Positions 51,271 to 60,579 are shown, counted from the first letter of the stretch. The stretch: 64,000 nt of DNA from JAIWNK01 sp964453115 (GCA_964453115.1 CAYVRT010000004.1:93812-157811); one strand, 5' to 3'. The notes: generated from the sequence alone by a model not told the origin. Numbers and translations are program-made.

Positions 51271-51522
51271 ATGAATGAAACAATTTGCGAAACATTGCGG
51301 CAGGTTTTTTGTGAAACCTTTGAGGATGATCAAATTGAATTAAAGCCAGAGATGACTTCGGATGATATTGAAGGATGGGATTCTTTGTCACATGTTAATT
51401 TAATGATGGCAATTGAATTACGCTTTGGGATTGAATTCAGCATGAAAGAGAGTTTGTCTTTTGCGAATGTGGGCGATTTAGTAGCTTGCATTGAAAGGAA
51501 ATTGGCAAGCAGAGATCAATGA
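51271..51522 (+). CDS. Acyl carrier protein
   Basis: 83 residues, one four-helix carrier domain; the phosphopantetheine serine is S38 in GWDSLSHVNL. Lower GC than the chaperone genes is evident by eye. It sits between the AMP-forming ligase and a glycosyltransferase (ATGA overlap), suggesting that an acyl or aminoacyl group is carried for glycan modification. It is not the fatty-acid-synthesis acpP context. Confidence 0.92.
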   Translation: MNETICETLRQVFCETFEDDQIELKPEMTSDDIEGWDSLSHVNLMMAIELRFGIEFSMKESLSFANVGDLVACIERKLASRDQ

Positions 51523-52646
51523 AAAAACGGGTTTTGATCCTTCGTTCTAATCCCATCGCACCAGACCCGCGCGTTGAGAAAGAGGCACGCGCCTTGCAAC
51601 AGGCTGGATACAGTGTGTCTGCTTTGGGGTGGGATCGCTCAGGGAGTTTGCCGCAACGGGATGAAAAATTGGGTTTTGAATGTATACGTATTCCACTTCA
51701 GGCTGGCTATGGACGTGGACTTGGAAATTTACCACAATTGCTTCGTTGGCAATGGCAGTTGTGGCGTTGGTTGATTCGAAATCGGTGGGAATTTGATGTC
51801 ATTCATGCCTGTGATTTTGATACCATCCTACCGGCTTTGTGGTGCAAAACATTTTTTGGCAAATATCTGGTGTATGATATTTTCGATTTTTATGCGGATC
51901 ATTTGCGCTCAACCCCACAGTGGATTGTGAAGCTTATTCGAGCGGTGGATTTGTGGAGCATTGGCCGTGCAGATGGGGTTATTTTGGTGGATGATGCGAG
52001 AAGAATGCAGATCGCTGGTGCCAGACCGCAACGGTTGGAGGTGATTTACAACAGTCCAGAGATTGTTTCAATGGAAGGGCATGGTGTGGAAGAGGAACAA
52101 CGGGGTGGGCTTTCGCTGGCCTATGTTGGGCTGTTACAGATGGAGCGCGGCTTGCTAGAAATGTTCCACGTACTTCAGCGACATTTGGATTGGCGGTTGG
52201 AGCTGGCTGGATTTGGAGGGGATGAAGAACGGATTGTTGAACTGGTGCGGTCCATGCCAAATGTGGCCTGGCATGGTCGAGTATCGTATGAAAGAGCCTT
52301 GGAACTGAGTAGAAAAGCCGATGTTTTGTTTGCTACTTATGATCCCTTAATTCCCAACCATCGCTATTCTAGCCCTAACAAGGTGTTTGAGGCGATGATG
52401 CTTGGAAAGCCGGTAATCGTGGCGCGCAACACCAACGTGGATCAAATCATTGAGACGTATGATTGTGGTGTCGTTGTTCCTTATGGGGATGAACAGGCAT
52501 TGGAAGAGGCGTTAATGTGTTTGGCTCATGACGTAGATAGACGCTTGCTGTTGGGGAAAAATGCGCGTCGAGCTTATGAGGAACAATATGGCTGGGAACA
52601 AATGAAAAAGAGGTTGCAGGCTTTTTATGAAGCAATTACCAGCTAA
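51519..52646 (+). CDS. Glycosyltransferase family 4
   Basis: 375 residues. N-terminal RSNPIAPDPRVEKEARALQQAGYSV is the pattern of GT4 enzymes; donor half has VIYNSPE, YVGLLQMERGL, ELAGFGG and YSSPNKVFEAMMLGKPVIVA. Overlaps the ACP by 4 bp and the next gene by 20 bp. Confidence 0.9.
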   Translation: MKKRVLILRSNPIAPDPRVEKEARALQQAGYSVSALGWDRSGSLPQRDEKLGFECIRIPLQAGYGRGLGNLPQLLRWQWQLWRWLIRNRWEFDVIHACDFDTILPALWCKTFFGKYLVYDIFDFYADHLRSTPQWIVKLIRAVDLWSIGRADGVILVDDARRMQIAGARPQRLEVIYNSPEIVSMEGHGVEEEQRGGLSLAYVGLLQMERGLLEMFHVLQRHLDWRLELAGFGGDEERIVELVRSMPNVAWHGRVSYERALELSRKADVLFATYDPLIPNHRYSSPNKVFEAMMLGKPVIVARNTNVDQIIETYDCGVVVPYGDEQALEEALMCLAHDVDRRLLLGKNARRAYEEQYGWEQMKKRLQAFYEAITS

Positions 52647-53769
52647 ACTATTGCTTGTCGCAAATACAGATTGGTATTTGTATAATTTTCGTTTGCAACT
52701 CGCCAGAGCAGCCCGTGATGCCGGATATCAGGTTTTGTTGGTTTCTCCAGCCGGGCCCTATGTGGACGAATTGATACGTTTTGGATTTGAGTGGCGGGTG
52801 TGGAATTTTGACCGACGGATTACCTCGCTTTGGCGTGAGGGACGAGCTTTGCAAGACTTAAGCCAGATTTTGTTGCAGGAAAAGCCACAACTTGCTCATT
52901 TCTTTACCATTAAACCGGTGCTTTATGGGTCTTTGCTTGCAAGATTTCATCGTAATCTGGCGGTGGTTAATTCCATTACAGGGCTGGGATATTTGTTTTT
53001 GCAGGGTGGGGTGCGGTTTCGTTTATTACAGGGTGTAATTTGGCAATTCTATCGGCTTGCTTTTGCTTCTTCACGTTTGCGGGTGATTTTTGAGAATTCA
53101 GATGATTTGGAATTGTTTGTCCGGCGCCGGGTTTTAAACCCGGACCAGGCGTTTGTCATTCGTGGTGTTGGAGTGGATACGGATTATTTTGTTCCTGCCC
53201 CACAGACCGATGGCATTGCTCTGATTGTTTTGCCAGCGCGCATGTTGTGGGATAAGGGGGTGGGGACGTTGGTGGAAGCGGCGCGTAAGATGCGCCTGTC
53301 GGGTTGCAAAGTGCGCGTGGCACTGGTGGGAGATGTGGATGATGGAAATCCGGCCAGTATTTCTGTTTCACAGCTGCATGATTGGACGGCTGAAGGTGTA
53401 GTGGAATGGTGGGGGTTTCAGCAAGATATGCGTTCGGTTTATCAGCAGGCGCGAATCGTGTGCCTTCCATCATCTGGAGAAGGTATGCCAACTGTTTTGT
53501 TGGAGGCTGCGGCTTGCGCACGTCCAATTGTGACGACGGATGTGCCGGGATGTCGTGAGGTAATTGATCCTGGCCAGACGGGCTTACTGGTGCCACCTGG
53601 AGACCCCGATGCCTTGGGATGTGCTTTGTGCCAGTTAGCTGAGCAACCCGATTTGTGTCAACGCATGGGCATTGCTGGTCGTCAGCGTGTGGTTGAAAAG
53701 TTTGACAGCCGTTTTGTTATCAAGGAGACGCTGTCTGTATATCAGCAACTGGGTAAATCGGGGCGTTAG
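52627..53769 (+). CDS. Glycosyltransferase family 4 (PglA-like)
   Basis: 380 residues. N-terminus KLLLVANTDWYLYNFRLQLARAARDAGYQVLLVSP and HFFTIKPVLYG resemble PglA/WbpX-type transferases that add a HexNAc to undecaprenyl-diphospho-sugars; donor half shows GVDTDYF, ARMLWDKGV and PSSGEGMPTVLLEAAACARPIVTTDVPGCREV. Specificity is inferred only. Convergent with the P-ATPase gene, 4-bp overlap. Confidence 0.9.
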   Translation: MKQLPAKLLLVANTDWYLYNFRLQLARAARDAGYQVLLVSPAGPYVDELIRFGFEWRVWNFDRRITSLWREGRALQDLSQILLQEKPQLAHFFTIKPVLYGSLLARFHRNLAVVNSITGLGYLFLQGGVRFRLLQGVIWQFYRLAFASSRLRVIFENSDDLELFVRRRVLNPDQAFVIRGVGVDTDYFVPAPQTDGIALIVLPARMLWDKGVGTLVEAARKMRLSGCKVRVALVGDVDDGNPASISVSQLHDWTAEGVVEWWGFQQDMRSVYQQARIVCLPSSGEGMPTVLLEAAACARPIVTTDVPGCREVIDPGQTGLLVPPGDPDALGCALCQLAEQPDLCQRMGIAGRQRVVEKFDSRFVIKETLSVYQQLGKSGR

Positions 53770-56510
53770 TTTTTATTCCGTCGCACCCATTTTTCAATCT
53801 CTACCCAGGCAAAGACGCTGGTGCTGACGAGCAAGGTGAGGAAAAATTCGCTGGCGCTGAGAGGTGTGGTGCCAAACAGTTTTTGCAGTGGCGGCCAGTA
53901 GATGGCGGCTAGTTGCAGGAGGATGGTGAGCAATACGGCGGCAAAGATGGATGGGTTGCTGCGGATGCTTTGTTGGAACAGGGATAGGCGATCGGAGCGA
54001 ATGGCAAGCGCATGGCCAGCCTGCATGAGGATGAGCAGGGTGAAGAGCATGGTGTCCCAGTTGGGGTTTCCGCTTTGCCAGGTGAGATAACCAAAGGCCA
54101 GTGCAATGATTCCCATGACGATTCCGATCCGGAAGATGTAACTGCCAACACCACGCCCAAAGATGCTTTCGTTGGGGCGGACCGGACTGCGGCGCATAAT
54201 ATCTGGTTCAGCGGCTTCGGTGGTTAGTGCCAGACCAGGAAAGCCATCGGTGACGAGATTCATCCACAGAATCATGAGGGGGGTCAGGGGGAGCGGCATG
54301 CCGAGTAGTGGTGCAAGGAATGCGACCAGGATTTCGCCAGCATTGCTGCCCAGCGTATAGCGGATGAATTTTCGCACGTTTTCATACACGCGCCGCCCTT
54401 CTTCAATGGCATTCACAATGGTGGCGAAGTTGTCATCCAGAATGACCATGCTGGCGGCTTCCTTTGAGACATCGGTGCCGGTGATGCCCATTGCAACGCC
54501 AATGTTGCTTTTGCGCAGGGCTGGGGCATCGTTCACCCCATCGCCAGTCATGGCGGCAATTTCGCCGCGTTGCTGCAAGGCTTCAACGATACGCAGTTTG
54601 TGTTCTGGGGAGACTCGGGCATAGATGGAAACTTTGCCAACCAGGTCCCGTAGTTCGGCGGGTGAAAGATTGTTGAGTTCCTGTCCGGTGACAACGCGGG
54701 CTTCTGGCTCGCGAACGATATCGAGCATGCGCGCGATCTGCAATGCAGTGAGCGGCTGATCGCCGGTAATCATAACCGGTCGGATGCCGGCTTGCAGGCA
54801 TGTTTGAACAGCTTGTTTGACCTCGGCACGCGGCGGGTCCATCATGCCAACCAGCCCAACCAGAACAAGGTCTTGTTCGATCGCTTCGTTGAGTGGGGTG
54901 GCCGGCATTTGGGTGAAGGGACGAAAGGCAATGCCCAGAACACGCAAACCTTGCTTTGCCAGGGTCTGGTTGGCGGCTTCGATGCGTTCACGCCAGGCAG
55001 AATTGAGCGGTTGAATTTTTCCGTCTTCCCATACGGCGCTGGTGACTTCCAAGAGGCTATCTACACCGCCTTTGACGAAAAGAATATAGGGGGATTGTTC
55101 GAACAGGGTTGTCGCCGGGGTGTTGAGCGTTTCGCTTTGAACTGCAAGGCTGTGCAGAGTGCTCATCCGACGGCGTTCTGAGCTGAAGGGAACTTCGGCC
55201 AGGCGCGGGTAATGGTTTTGCAATTGGTCCTTGTTGAGGCCAAGCCGCTGAGCGGCAATGACAAGCGCTCCTTCGGTGGGGTCACCCAAAACGCGGATTT
55301 CGCCACAATCTTCGGGCAAACATTGTAGCGAGGCGTCGTTGCATAATGCGCCTGCTGTGAGCAGCAACGCGTGGCTATCCCATTGGGGAACGATGGTTGG
55401 GGTGCTGAGGGGTAAGACGGGGCGTCCATGGCTGAGGACTTCTTCCAGGTCGAGGGTGTGGCCGGCAACATCGAGGATGGTGACGGTCATGCGGTTTTCG
55501 GTCAGCGTGCCGGTTTTATCAGAACAGATGACCGTGACGGATCCAAGGGTTTCGACGGCGGGGAGTTTTCGAATGAGGGCTTTGCGTTTTAGCATGCGTT
55601 GTGCGCCAAAGGCTAAGACAATGGTGACAACGGCGGGCAAACCTTCTGGAACGGCGGCAACGGCCATGGAGATGGCTGTTTGGAACATGAGAACGGCCTC
55701 TTCGCCGCGTAGCAGCCCCACACCAAAGGTGACGGCAACAATTAGCAGGACGGCGAGCGCCAGACTGCGCCCTAACTGACCGATGCGACGTTGGAGTGGC
55801 GTTGGTTCCGATTCGACGGTTTGAATGAGTTCGGCGATCCGCCCGAGCTCGGTTTGCATGCCTGTGGCAGTAACAATCGCTGTGGCACGCCCATAGGTGA
55901 CTGCGGTGCCCATGAAGAGCATATTGTGCCGATCTGCGATGGGGGCGGTGGGGTTTTCAAGCGGGGCGGGGTCTTTTTCTATGGGTTGCGATTCGCCGGT
56001 GAGGGCAGCTTCTTGCACGCGCAGGTTGGCCGATTCCAGAAGGCGTGCGTCGGCGGGGATGGTGTTGCCAGCCTCGACCTGGATGATGTCGCCGGGAACA
56101 AGTTGGGCTGAAGGCAGTTCCTGAAGGATGCCGCTGCGCATTACACGCACCATGGGGCTGGAGAGGCGTTTCAGGGCAGCCATGGCGCGCTCGGCGCGAT
56201 ATTCTTGGACGAAACCGAGAATGGCATTGAGGATGACGATGGTCATCACCGCTCCTGAATCAATATATTTTCCGAGCAACAAAGAAATGAGCGCTGCGCC
56301 AATCAATAGCAGCACCATGGGGTTAATGAATTGTTCCCAGAGGATGCGCAGAGGGCGTTTGCCGCCTTGTTCTTTTAATTGGTTGGGGCCATATTCGACG
56401 AAGCGCTGCACTGCAATAGCCGATTCGAGGCCTTGTGGGCTGCTTTGCAGGGCGGTGATGACAGTTTGTGTGTCTTGGGTGTGCCAGGGGGTAGAAGGAG
56501 AGTGCGACAT
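53766..56510 (-). CDS. Calcium-type P-type ATPase (P2A)
   Basis: Cation pump of 914 residues. Phosphorylation site DKTGT at D331; A-domain TGES; M4 PEGL at 288-291; M6 NLVTDGFPGLALTTE matches the Ca2+-site helix of SERCA/PMR1-like pumps rather than heavy-metal or K+ pumps. Ten predicted helices. Probable role: Ca2+ (or Mn2+) export. AAGGA precedes ATG 56510. Confidence 0.93.
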   Translation of the reverse strand: MSHSPSTPWHTQDTQTVITALQSSPQGLESAIAVQRFVEYGPNQLKEQGGKRPLRILWEQFINPMVLLLIGAALISLLLGKYIDSGAVMTIVILNAILGFVQEYRAERAMAALKRLSSPMVRVMRSGILQELPSAQLVPGDIIQVEAGNTIPADARLLESANLRVQEAALTGESQPIEKDPAPLENPTAPIADRHNMLFMGTAVTYGRATAIVTATGMQTELGRIAELIQTVESEPTPLQRRIGQLGRSLALAVLLIVAVTFGVGLLRGEEAVLMFQTAISMAVAAVPEGLPAVVTIVLAFGAQRMLKRKALIRKLPAVETLGSVTVICSDKTGTLTENRMTVTILDVAGHTLDLEEVLSHGRPVLPLSTPTIVPQWDSHALLLTAGALCNDASLQCLPEDCGEIRVLGDPTEGALVIAAQRLGLNKDQLQNHYPRLAEVPFSSERRRMSTLHSLAVQSETLNTPATTLFEQSPYILFVKGGVDSLLEVTSAVWEDGKIQPLNSAWRERIEAANQTLAKQGLRVLGIAFRPFTQMPATPLNEAIEQDLVLVGLVGMMDPPRAEVKQAVQTCLQAGIRPVMITGDQPLTALQIARMLDIVREPEARVVTGQELNNLSPAELRDLVGKVSIYARVSPEHKLRIVEALQQRGEIAAMTGDGVNDAPALRKSNIGVAMGITGTDVSKEAASMVILDDNFATIVNAIEEGRRVYENVRKFIRYTLGSNAGEILVAFLAPLLGMPLPLTPLMILWMNLVTDGFPGLALTTEAAEPDIMRRSPVRPNESIFGRGVGSYIFRIGIVMGIIALAFGYLTWQSGNPNWDTMLFTLLILMQAGHALAIRSDRLSLFQQSIRSNPSIFAAVLLTILLQLAAIYWPPLQKLFGTTPLSASEFFLTLLVSTSVFAWVEIEKWVRRNKN

Positions 56511-56543
56511 GAGAACTATCCTTGTTATTAGAAGGTTAGGTTA

Positions 56544-56549
56544 ATTATA
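56544..56549 (-). promoter_or_regulatory. -10 element of the P-ATPase gene
   Basis: TATAAT on the minus strand, about 34 bases before ATG 56510; -35 weak. Confidence 0.45.
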
Positions 56550-56588
56550 CGGGAATATGCCTGGCTGAATAGGGTCTGTAGGAGGTGA

Positions 56589-56618
56589 AAAAAACAGCCC
56601 GCTGTGAGGCGGGCTGTG
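56589..56618 (-). terminator. Rho-independent terminator of metG-lipoprotein operon
   Basis: Stem ACAGCCCGC / GCGGGCTGT (9 bp, 6-nt loop) which on the minus strand is followed by a run of U (seven A on the plus strand, 56589-56595). It lies 20 bp after the lipoprotein stop. Confidence 0.9.
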
Positions 56619-56638
56619 GATGATGAGCGGATGCAGAT

Positions 56639-57361
56639 TTACTTTTGAGCGTCGCCCACGCGCTGATTCATAATTTCAGCAGCTTGTTGAACTGTGAAGG
56701 GCGGCGTTTTGCCATCCAGATAGAAGACCATGGTAACAACAACCGCGTTCTTGTTGCGCGAAATAACAACATCGGCGCGCAGCACAAAGTCGCCTTCGCC
56801 CGAGGTAAAGGTCAACCCAACTGAGGAATCACCAATTTTCTCCATTTGGATGATTTGGACCTCGCTGCTGCCTGCTCCCTCGCCAAAGTCTTTGGCTGCA
56901 CCGGCCGGGTCAGCCAGGTAGATGTCAAAGGAGGCTTTTTCCAGTGTGGTGAGCGGTGCCAGGACGAATGCCATGACCATTTCAAAACTTTCTGGATCGG
57001 TGTTCATGAATGCTTTGAAGCTCTGTGGCGTGGCTTTCTTGAGCGTATCCTTGAAACTAGAGGCCAGGGTTTCGCTGTCCATGCCCATGTCTTTCAGGTC
57101 TTGTTCGGAGAATTCCTGAAATCCTGCGGGCAAGTCAGACAGAGTCAGGGTTGCGTTGGCTAGTCCGCTGGGGACAACGGGTACCTCGTCAACGGGCGGT
57201 TCAGTGGGGGCTGGCGGTTCGGTTGGGCTGCTGGGATTCACCGGCTGTTGTTGGCTGGTTGGCTGGGGCGCAGCGGTGGGCGTGGCGGGGGCGCCGCAAC
57301 TGAGGACGGCCAGGGCCAAAATGGCAATGGCAATGACGATACGAAAAGACGTGCGAGACAT
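56639..57361 (-). CDS. Predicted lipoprotein, function unknown
   Basis: 240 residues; signal peptide with lipobox LAVLSC, a Pro/Thr/Gln-rich linker (about 24-65), then a domain with LTLSDLPAGFQEFSEQDL and FDIYLADPAGAAKDFGEG. Similar lipoproteins are common in Chloroflexota, but no function was recognised. GAGGAGAAG upstream; 21 bp after metG and followed by a terminator. Confidence 0.78.
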   Translation of the reverse strand: MSRTSFRIVIAIAILALAVLSCGAPATPTAAPQPTSQQQPVNPSSPTEPPAPTEPPVDEVPVVPSGLANATLTLSDLPAGFQEFSEQDLKDMGMDSETLASSFKDTLKKATPQSFKAFMNTDPESFEMVMAFVLAPLTTLEKASFDIYLADPAGAAKDFGEGAGSSEVQIIQMEKIGDSSVGLTFTSGEGDFVLRADVVISRNKNAVVVTMVFYLDGKTPPFTVQQAAEIMNQRVGDAQK

Positions 57362-57382
57362 TTTTTCTTCTCCTCAAAAAAA

Positions 57383-59170
57383 TTAAGAAGGTTGCCCTAG
57401 TCGGGCGCGCTCCTCATCAACAAGAAGGGGGTCGAGCTTGCGGAACAGCGGTTGAGGTTCGAGCAGTCTTTGACCGGGCTGTAATGTGCTGGTTTTCCAT
57501 TCTCCGTTTGCGGTGTGTGAATCATATCTTAAAACGATATGTTCACCAAGCGTGTCTTGTACGGTTTGGGTTGTTGGACGCCCAAACAGATCGTCTTGAT
57601 AGCCGAGCAAACGGTGCAATTTCTCGGCAGTGAAGGGCAGGAAGGGAGCGAGCAGAATTTTGAGCGAATTGATGGCGTTTAGGGCAACGTAAATGGCGCG
57701 TCCGGCGGCCTGGCGGTCGGTTTTGATCTGTTTCCATGGAGCAGTGGTATCCAGATAGCGATTCACTTCGGTTGCCAGGCGCATTGCCTCGGCCAAGGCG
57801 GCACGCAAACGCACTACATCCATTTCAGCAGCAACGGTTTCAAACCCGGCTTCCACTTTTTGGAGCAATTCATGGTCCGTTTCGGTCAATTGTCCGGGGT
57901 CGGGGATGCAACCATCCCAGTTTTTGTAGCAGAAGGATAGAACACGATTGGCAAGGTTGCCCCAGATGGCGACCAGTTCGTCGTTATTGCGACTGACAAA
58001 TTCGCTCCAGTCCCAATCGGTATCGCGCATTTCGGGCATGTTGACGGTTAGATAGTAGCGCAAAGAGTCGGGGTCGTAACGGTCCAGAAAATCCTGCCCC
58101 CAAACGGCCCAGTTGCGGCTGCCAGAAATTTTTTGCCCTTCGAGATTCATGAACATGTTGGCTGGTACGTTGTGGGGCAGGGTGAGGGGAGCGGTTTCTT
58201 CGGCGTATAATTGCATGAATTGTGTGCCAACGCCCATTAATTGTGCGGGCCAGAAAGCGGCGTGGAAGAAGATATTATCCTTGCCAATGAAGTAGAACGA
58301 CCGGGCTTCGGGGTTTGTCCACCAGGTTTTCCATGCTTCGGGTTGATTGCTGAGAGCTGCCCACTCGATGGAAGCGGAGAGATAGCCAATTACAGCCTCA
58401 AACCAGACATAGAGGCATTTTCCTTCCCATCCGGGGAGAGGAACAGGGACGCCCCAATCCAGGTCGCGCGTAATGGCGCGGGGTTTGAGCCCTTCACTTT
58501 CAATTTGCCCAAGCGATTGACCGGTGACGGTTTCGCGCCAGTACGATTTGCGTTGCCGCAAAAAATCGGCAACGGCTGGCTCCAATTTGGAGAGATCAAG
58601 GTAATAATGTTCGGTGGGGCGCAATTCTGGGGTGGAGCCATCAACTTTGGAGCGAGGGTTGAGTAGTTTTTCGGGTTCCAGTACGTTGCCACATTTGTCA
58701 CATTGATCGGAGCGTGCGCCTGTATCGCCACAGATGTAGCAGGTGCCTTCAACGTAACGGTCGGGCAGGAAGCGTTTGCTGGTTGGGGAATACCATTGTG
58801 GGCGTGTTTCTGTGTAGAGGTAGCCGTTGTGTTGCAGGGCTTCGAAGATGGTTTGTGCTACTTGAAAGTGGTTTTGGGTATGGGTGGTGGTGAACAGGTC
58901 GTATTGGATGCCAAGACGTTGGTAGAGCCGGATGAAATCTTCATGGAAACGTTTATAGACTTGTTCAACGGTTTGCCCCTCGGCATCTGCCCGGAGTGTG
59001 ACGGGGGTGCCGTGCGAGTCGGTGCCAGAAACCATCAGTACCTGATTGCCGCGCAGACGATGGTAGCGGGCAACAATATCGCCTGGTAGGTGGCTACCAG
59101 TGATGTTGCCAACATGAATGGGGGCGTTGGCATAGGGCCAGGCAACGGCTATCAGGATGGGTTGTGTCAT
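57383..59170 (-). CDS. metG: Methionyl-tRNA synthetase
   Basis: Charges tRNA-Met. 595 residues; class I motif HVGN at 19-22 (HIGH equivalent), zinc knuckle cysteines C144, C147, C157 and C160, and KISGS at 347-351 in place of KMSKS. No C-terminal tRNA-binding EMAP domain. ATG 59170 has GAGGTG upstream; ATG 59185 is less likely. Confidence 0.97.
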   Translation of the reverse strand: MTQPILIAVAWPYANAPIHVGNITGSHLPGDIVARYHRLRGNQVLMVSGTDSHGTPVTLRADAEGQTVEQVYKRFHEDFIRLYQRLGIQYDLFTTTHTQNHFQVAQTIFEALQHNGYLYTETRPQWYSPTSKRFLPDRYVEGTCYICGDTGARSDQCDKCGNVLEPEKLLNPRSKVDGSTPELRPTEHYYLDLSKLEPAVADFLRQRKSYWRETVTGQSLGQIESEGLKPRAITRDLDWGVPVPLPGWEGKCLYVWFEAVIGYLSASIEWAALSNQPEAWKTWWTNPEARSFYFIGKDNIFFHAAFWPAQLMGVGTQFMQLYAEETAPLTLPHNVPANMFMNLEGQKISGSRNWAVWGQDFLDRYDPDSLRYYLTVNMPEMRDTDWDWSEFVSRNNDELVAIWGNLANRVLSFCYKNWDGCIPDPGQLTETDHELLQKVEAGFETVAAEMDVVRLRAALAEAMRLATEVNRYLDTTAPWKQIKTDRQAAGRAIYVALNAINSLKILLAPFLPFTAEKLHRLLGYQDDLFGRPTTQTVQDTLGEHIVLRYDSHTANGEWKTSTLQPGQRLLEPQPLFRKLDPLLVDEERARLGQPS

Positions 59171-59203
59171 GAAAAAACACCTCAAAGGAAGGAATTTGAT
59201 TTT

Positions 59204-59233
59204 ATTGTATCATGATTTAACCATGTGTTTGAA
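59204..59233 (-). promoter_or_regulatory. Possible metG promoter
   Basis: Minus strand: TTCAAA (59233-59228), 18-bp spacer, TACAAT (59209-59204), 34 bases before the metG ATG. Confidence 0.45.
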
Positions 59234-59287
59234 ATTTTAGCTGTTTTTGGTGTGGGGGAGTGCAAAAAAAGTGCAAGGTTTTGAATC

Positions 59288-59316
59288 TTGACAGCCGAAG
59301 GGGGAACGAATACAAT
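59288..59316 (+). promoter_or_regulatory. Strong promoter of a small monocistronic unit
   Basis: TTGACA (59288-59293), 17-bp spacer, TACAAT (59311-59316): the closest match to consensus in the window. Confidence 0.85.
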
Positions 59317-59376
59317 GAAACTGGTTGGTTGGAAATTTTTCCAACAGGTCTTTTTTTGTTCAAGGAGATGTGTTTT

Positions 59377-59568
59377 ATGATGTCGGAGGAAGCAGATAAC
59401 CCTGGTGATAGTGCGCCTCTAAGACAGAGGCCAGATGGGTTATCTTCGTTCGTTCATAATATGGGGCAGTTCTGCGGGCAGGTGATGCAATCCATTCAAC
59501 GAGTGGATTGGTTTGCTCCGGCGCGAGAAGAGGCCCATCGAGGAGGAATCCAGCCGATTCCTGATTGA
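59377..59568 (+). CDS. Small hypothetical protein, 63 residues
   Basis: Starts ATG 59377 with AAGGAG ten bases upstream; no family recognised. The sequence is polar at first (MMSEEADNPGDSAPLRQRP) and then has an amphipathic stretch, FVHNMGQFCGQVMQSIQRV. It is the only frame with a good ribosome site between a near-consensus promoter and a strong terminator, so the transcript of about 320 nt could encode this peptide, act as a small RNA, or both. Confidence 0.55.
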   Translation: MMSEEADNPGDSAPLRQRPDGLSSFVHNMGQFCGQVMQSIQRVDWFAPAREEAHRGGIQPIPD

Positions 59569-59604
59569 CGCAACTGCGAGAGCTAGTTGCTGCTTCGCAT
59601 TCCC

Positions 59605-59640
59605 CGCCGGCTGGTTCTTCCGAGACCAGCCGGCGTTTTT
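59605..59640 (+). terminator. Rho-independent terminator
   Basis: Perfect 11-bp stem CGCCGGCTGGT / ACCAGCCGGCG with a 9-nt loop, followed by five T. Ends the small transcription unit that begins near 59323. Confidence 0.95.
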
Positions 59641-59676
59641 AACGCCGAATTCCTTGGTTGATCAATGGAGGATCTG

Positions 59677-60579
59677 ATGCGTTATCTGGTCGTTCGCACA
59701 GAAAAATTGACGAAGTTTTTTGGACGTTTCCGGGGAGTGGAAGACCTGACAATTGGAGTGGAGCCAGGGCAGGTGTATGGCCTTTTGGGGCCGCAAGGTG
59801 CTGGAAAAAGCACGTTGATTCGCTTGCTGATGGATTTGATGCGACCTACTCGTGGACACGCACTTATTTTTGGGCTGGATGTGCACCATCAAAAAGCGAT
59901 GGTGCAGCGACGGGTGGGGTATTTGCCAGCTGAATTTGGTTTTGGGCGCAGTGGCACAGCCGGTACATTGCTCCAGGGGCTGGCGCGCCTGCGTTGTGAA
60001 CAGGCCTGGGAGATGGCGCAGCATCTGGCACAGCGTCTGGGTCTGGACTTGAGCATACCCGCAGCAAAGCTGGATGCAACCCAGACTCAGAAACTGGGAT
60101 TGGTGCAGGCTTTTATGCATGAGCCAGACCTGGTGATTTTGGATGAGCCAACCCGTTTTTTGGATCAGGATGCGCAGGATGTGCTGTTCCGTTGGATGGG
60201 AGAGGCGCGCCTTCAGGGACGCTCGGTTTTGTTTTCCTCTGCTGTGTTATGTGAGATGGAGCGTGTTTGTGATCAGGTGGCCGTGCTGCATCAGGGGCAT
60301 TTGCTGGCGGTGGAACGTGGGGTGCAGTTGAGGTCACGTGCTTTGCGACGGGTGGAAATGCGTTTTTCTGGCCCTGTTTCAATGGATGTGTTTTGCGGTT
60401 TGCCAAATTTGGAACAAATATGGCTCGAGGAGAATAAGTTGCGCTGTCTATTGCATGGCGATCCTGATCCGCTGCTGAAAGTGGCGAGTCAGTTTCGGGT
60501 GATGGATATTCTCAGTCAACAGCCAACTCTGGAAGAGGTTTATCGTAGTTACTATGGTGTTGGGGCTTATGCTGGCTGA
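59677..60579 (+). CDS. ABC transporter ATP-binding protein (ABC-2 exporter)
   Basis: 300 residues. Walker A GPQGAGKST, Walker B LVILDEPTRFLD and a C-terminal extension as in drug/ABC-2 exporters. The signature motif is degenerate (LDATQTQKLGLVQAF where LSGGQ is expected), so ATPase activity may be altered. ATG 59677 is chosen because GGAGG lies just upstream (59667-59671). Overlaps the permease gene by 26 bp. Cargo unknown. Confidence 0.88.
   Translation: MRYLVVRTEKLTKFFGRFRGVEDLTIGVEPGQVYGLLGPQGAGKSTLIRLLMDLMRPTRGHALIFGLDVHHQKAMVQRRVGYLPAEFGFGRSGTAGTLLQGLARLRCEQAWEMAQHLAQRLGLDLSIPAAKLDATQTQKLGLVQAFMHEPDLVILDEPTRFLDQDAQDVLFRWMGEARLQGRSVLFSSAVLCEMERVCDQVAVLHQGHLLAVERGVQLRSRALRRVEMRFSGPVSMDVFCGLPNLEQIWLEENKLRCLLHGDPDPLLKVASQFRVMDILSQQPTLEEVYRSYYGVGAYAG

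Noticed and set aside
59328..59357. Terminator in the leader of the small gene at 59377
   Set aside because: The inverted repeat is AT-rich and the T run begins six bases after it; an attenuator cannot be excluded, but it is not a normal terminator.
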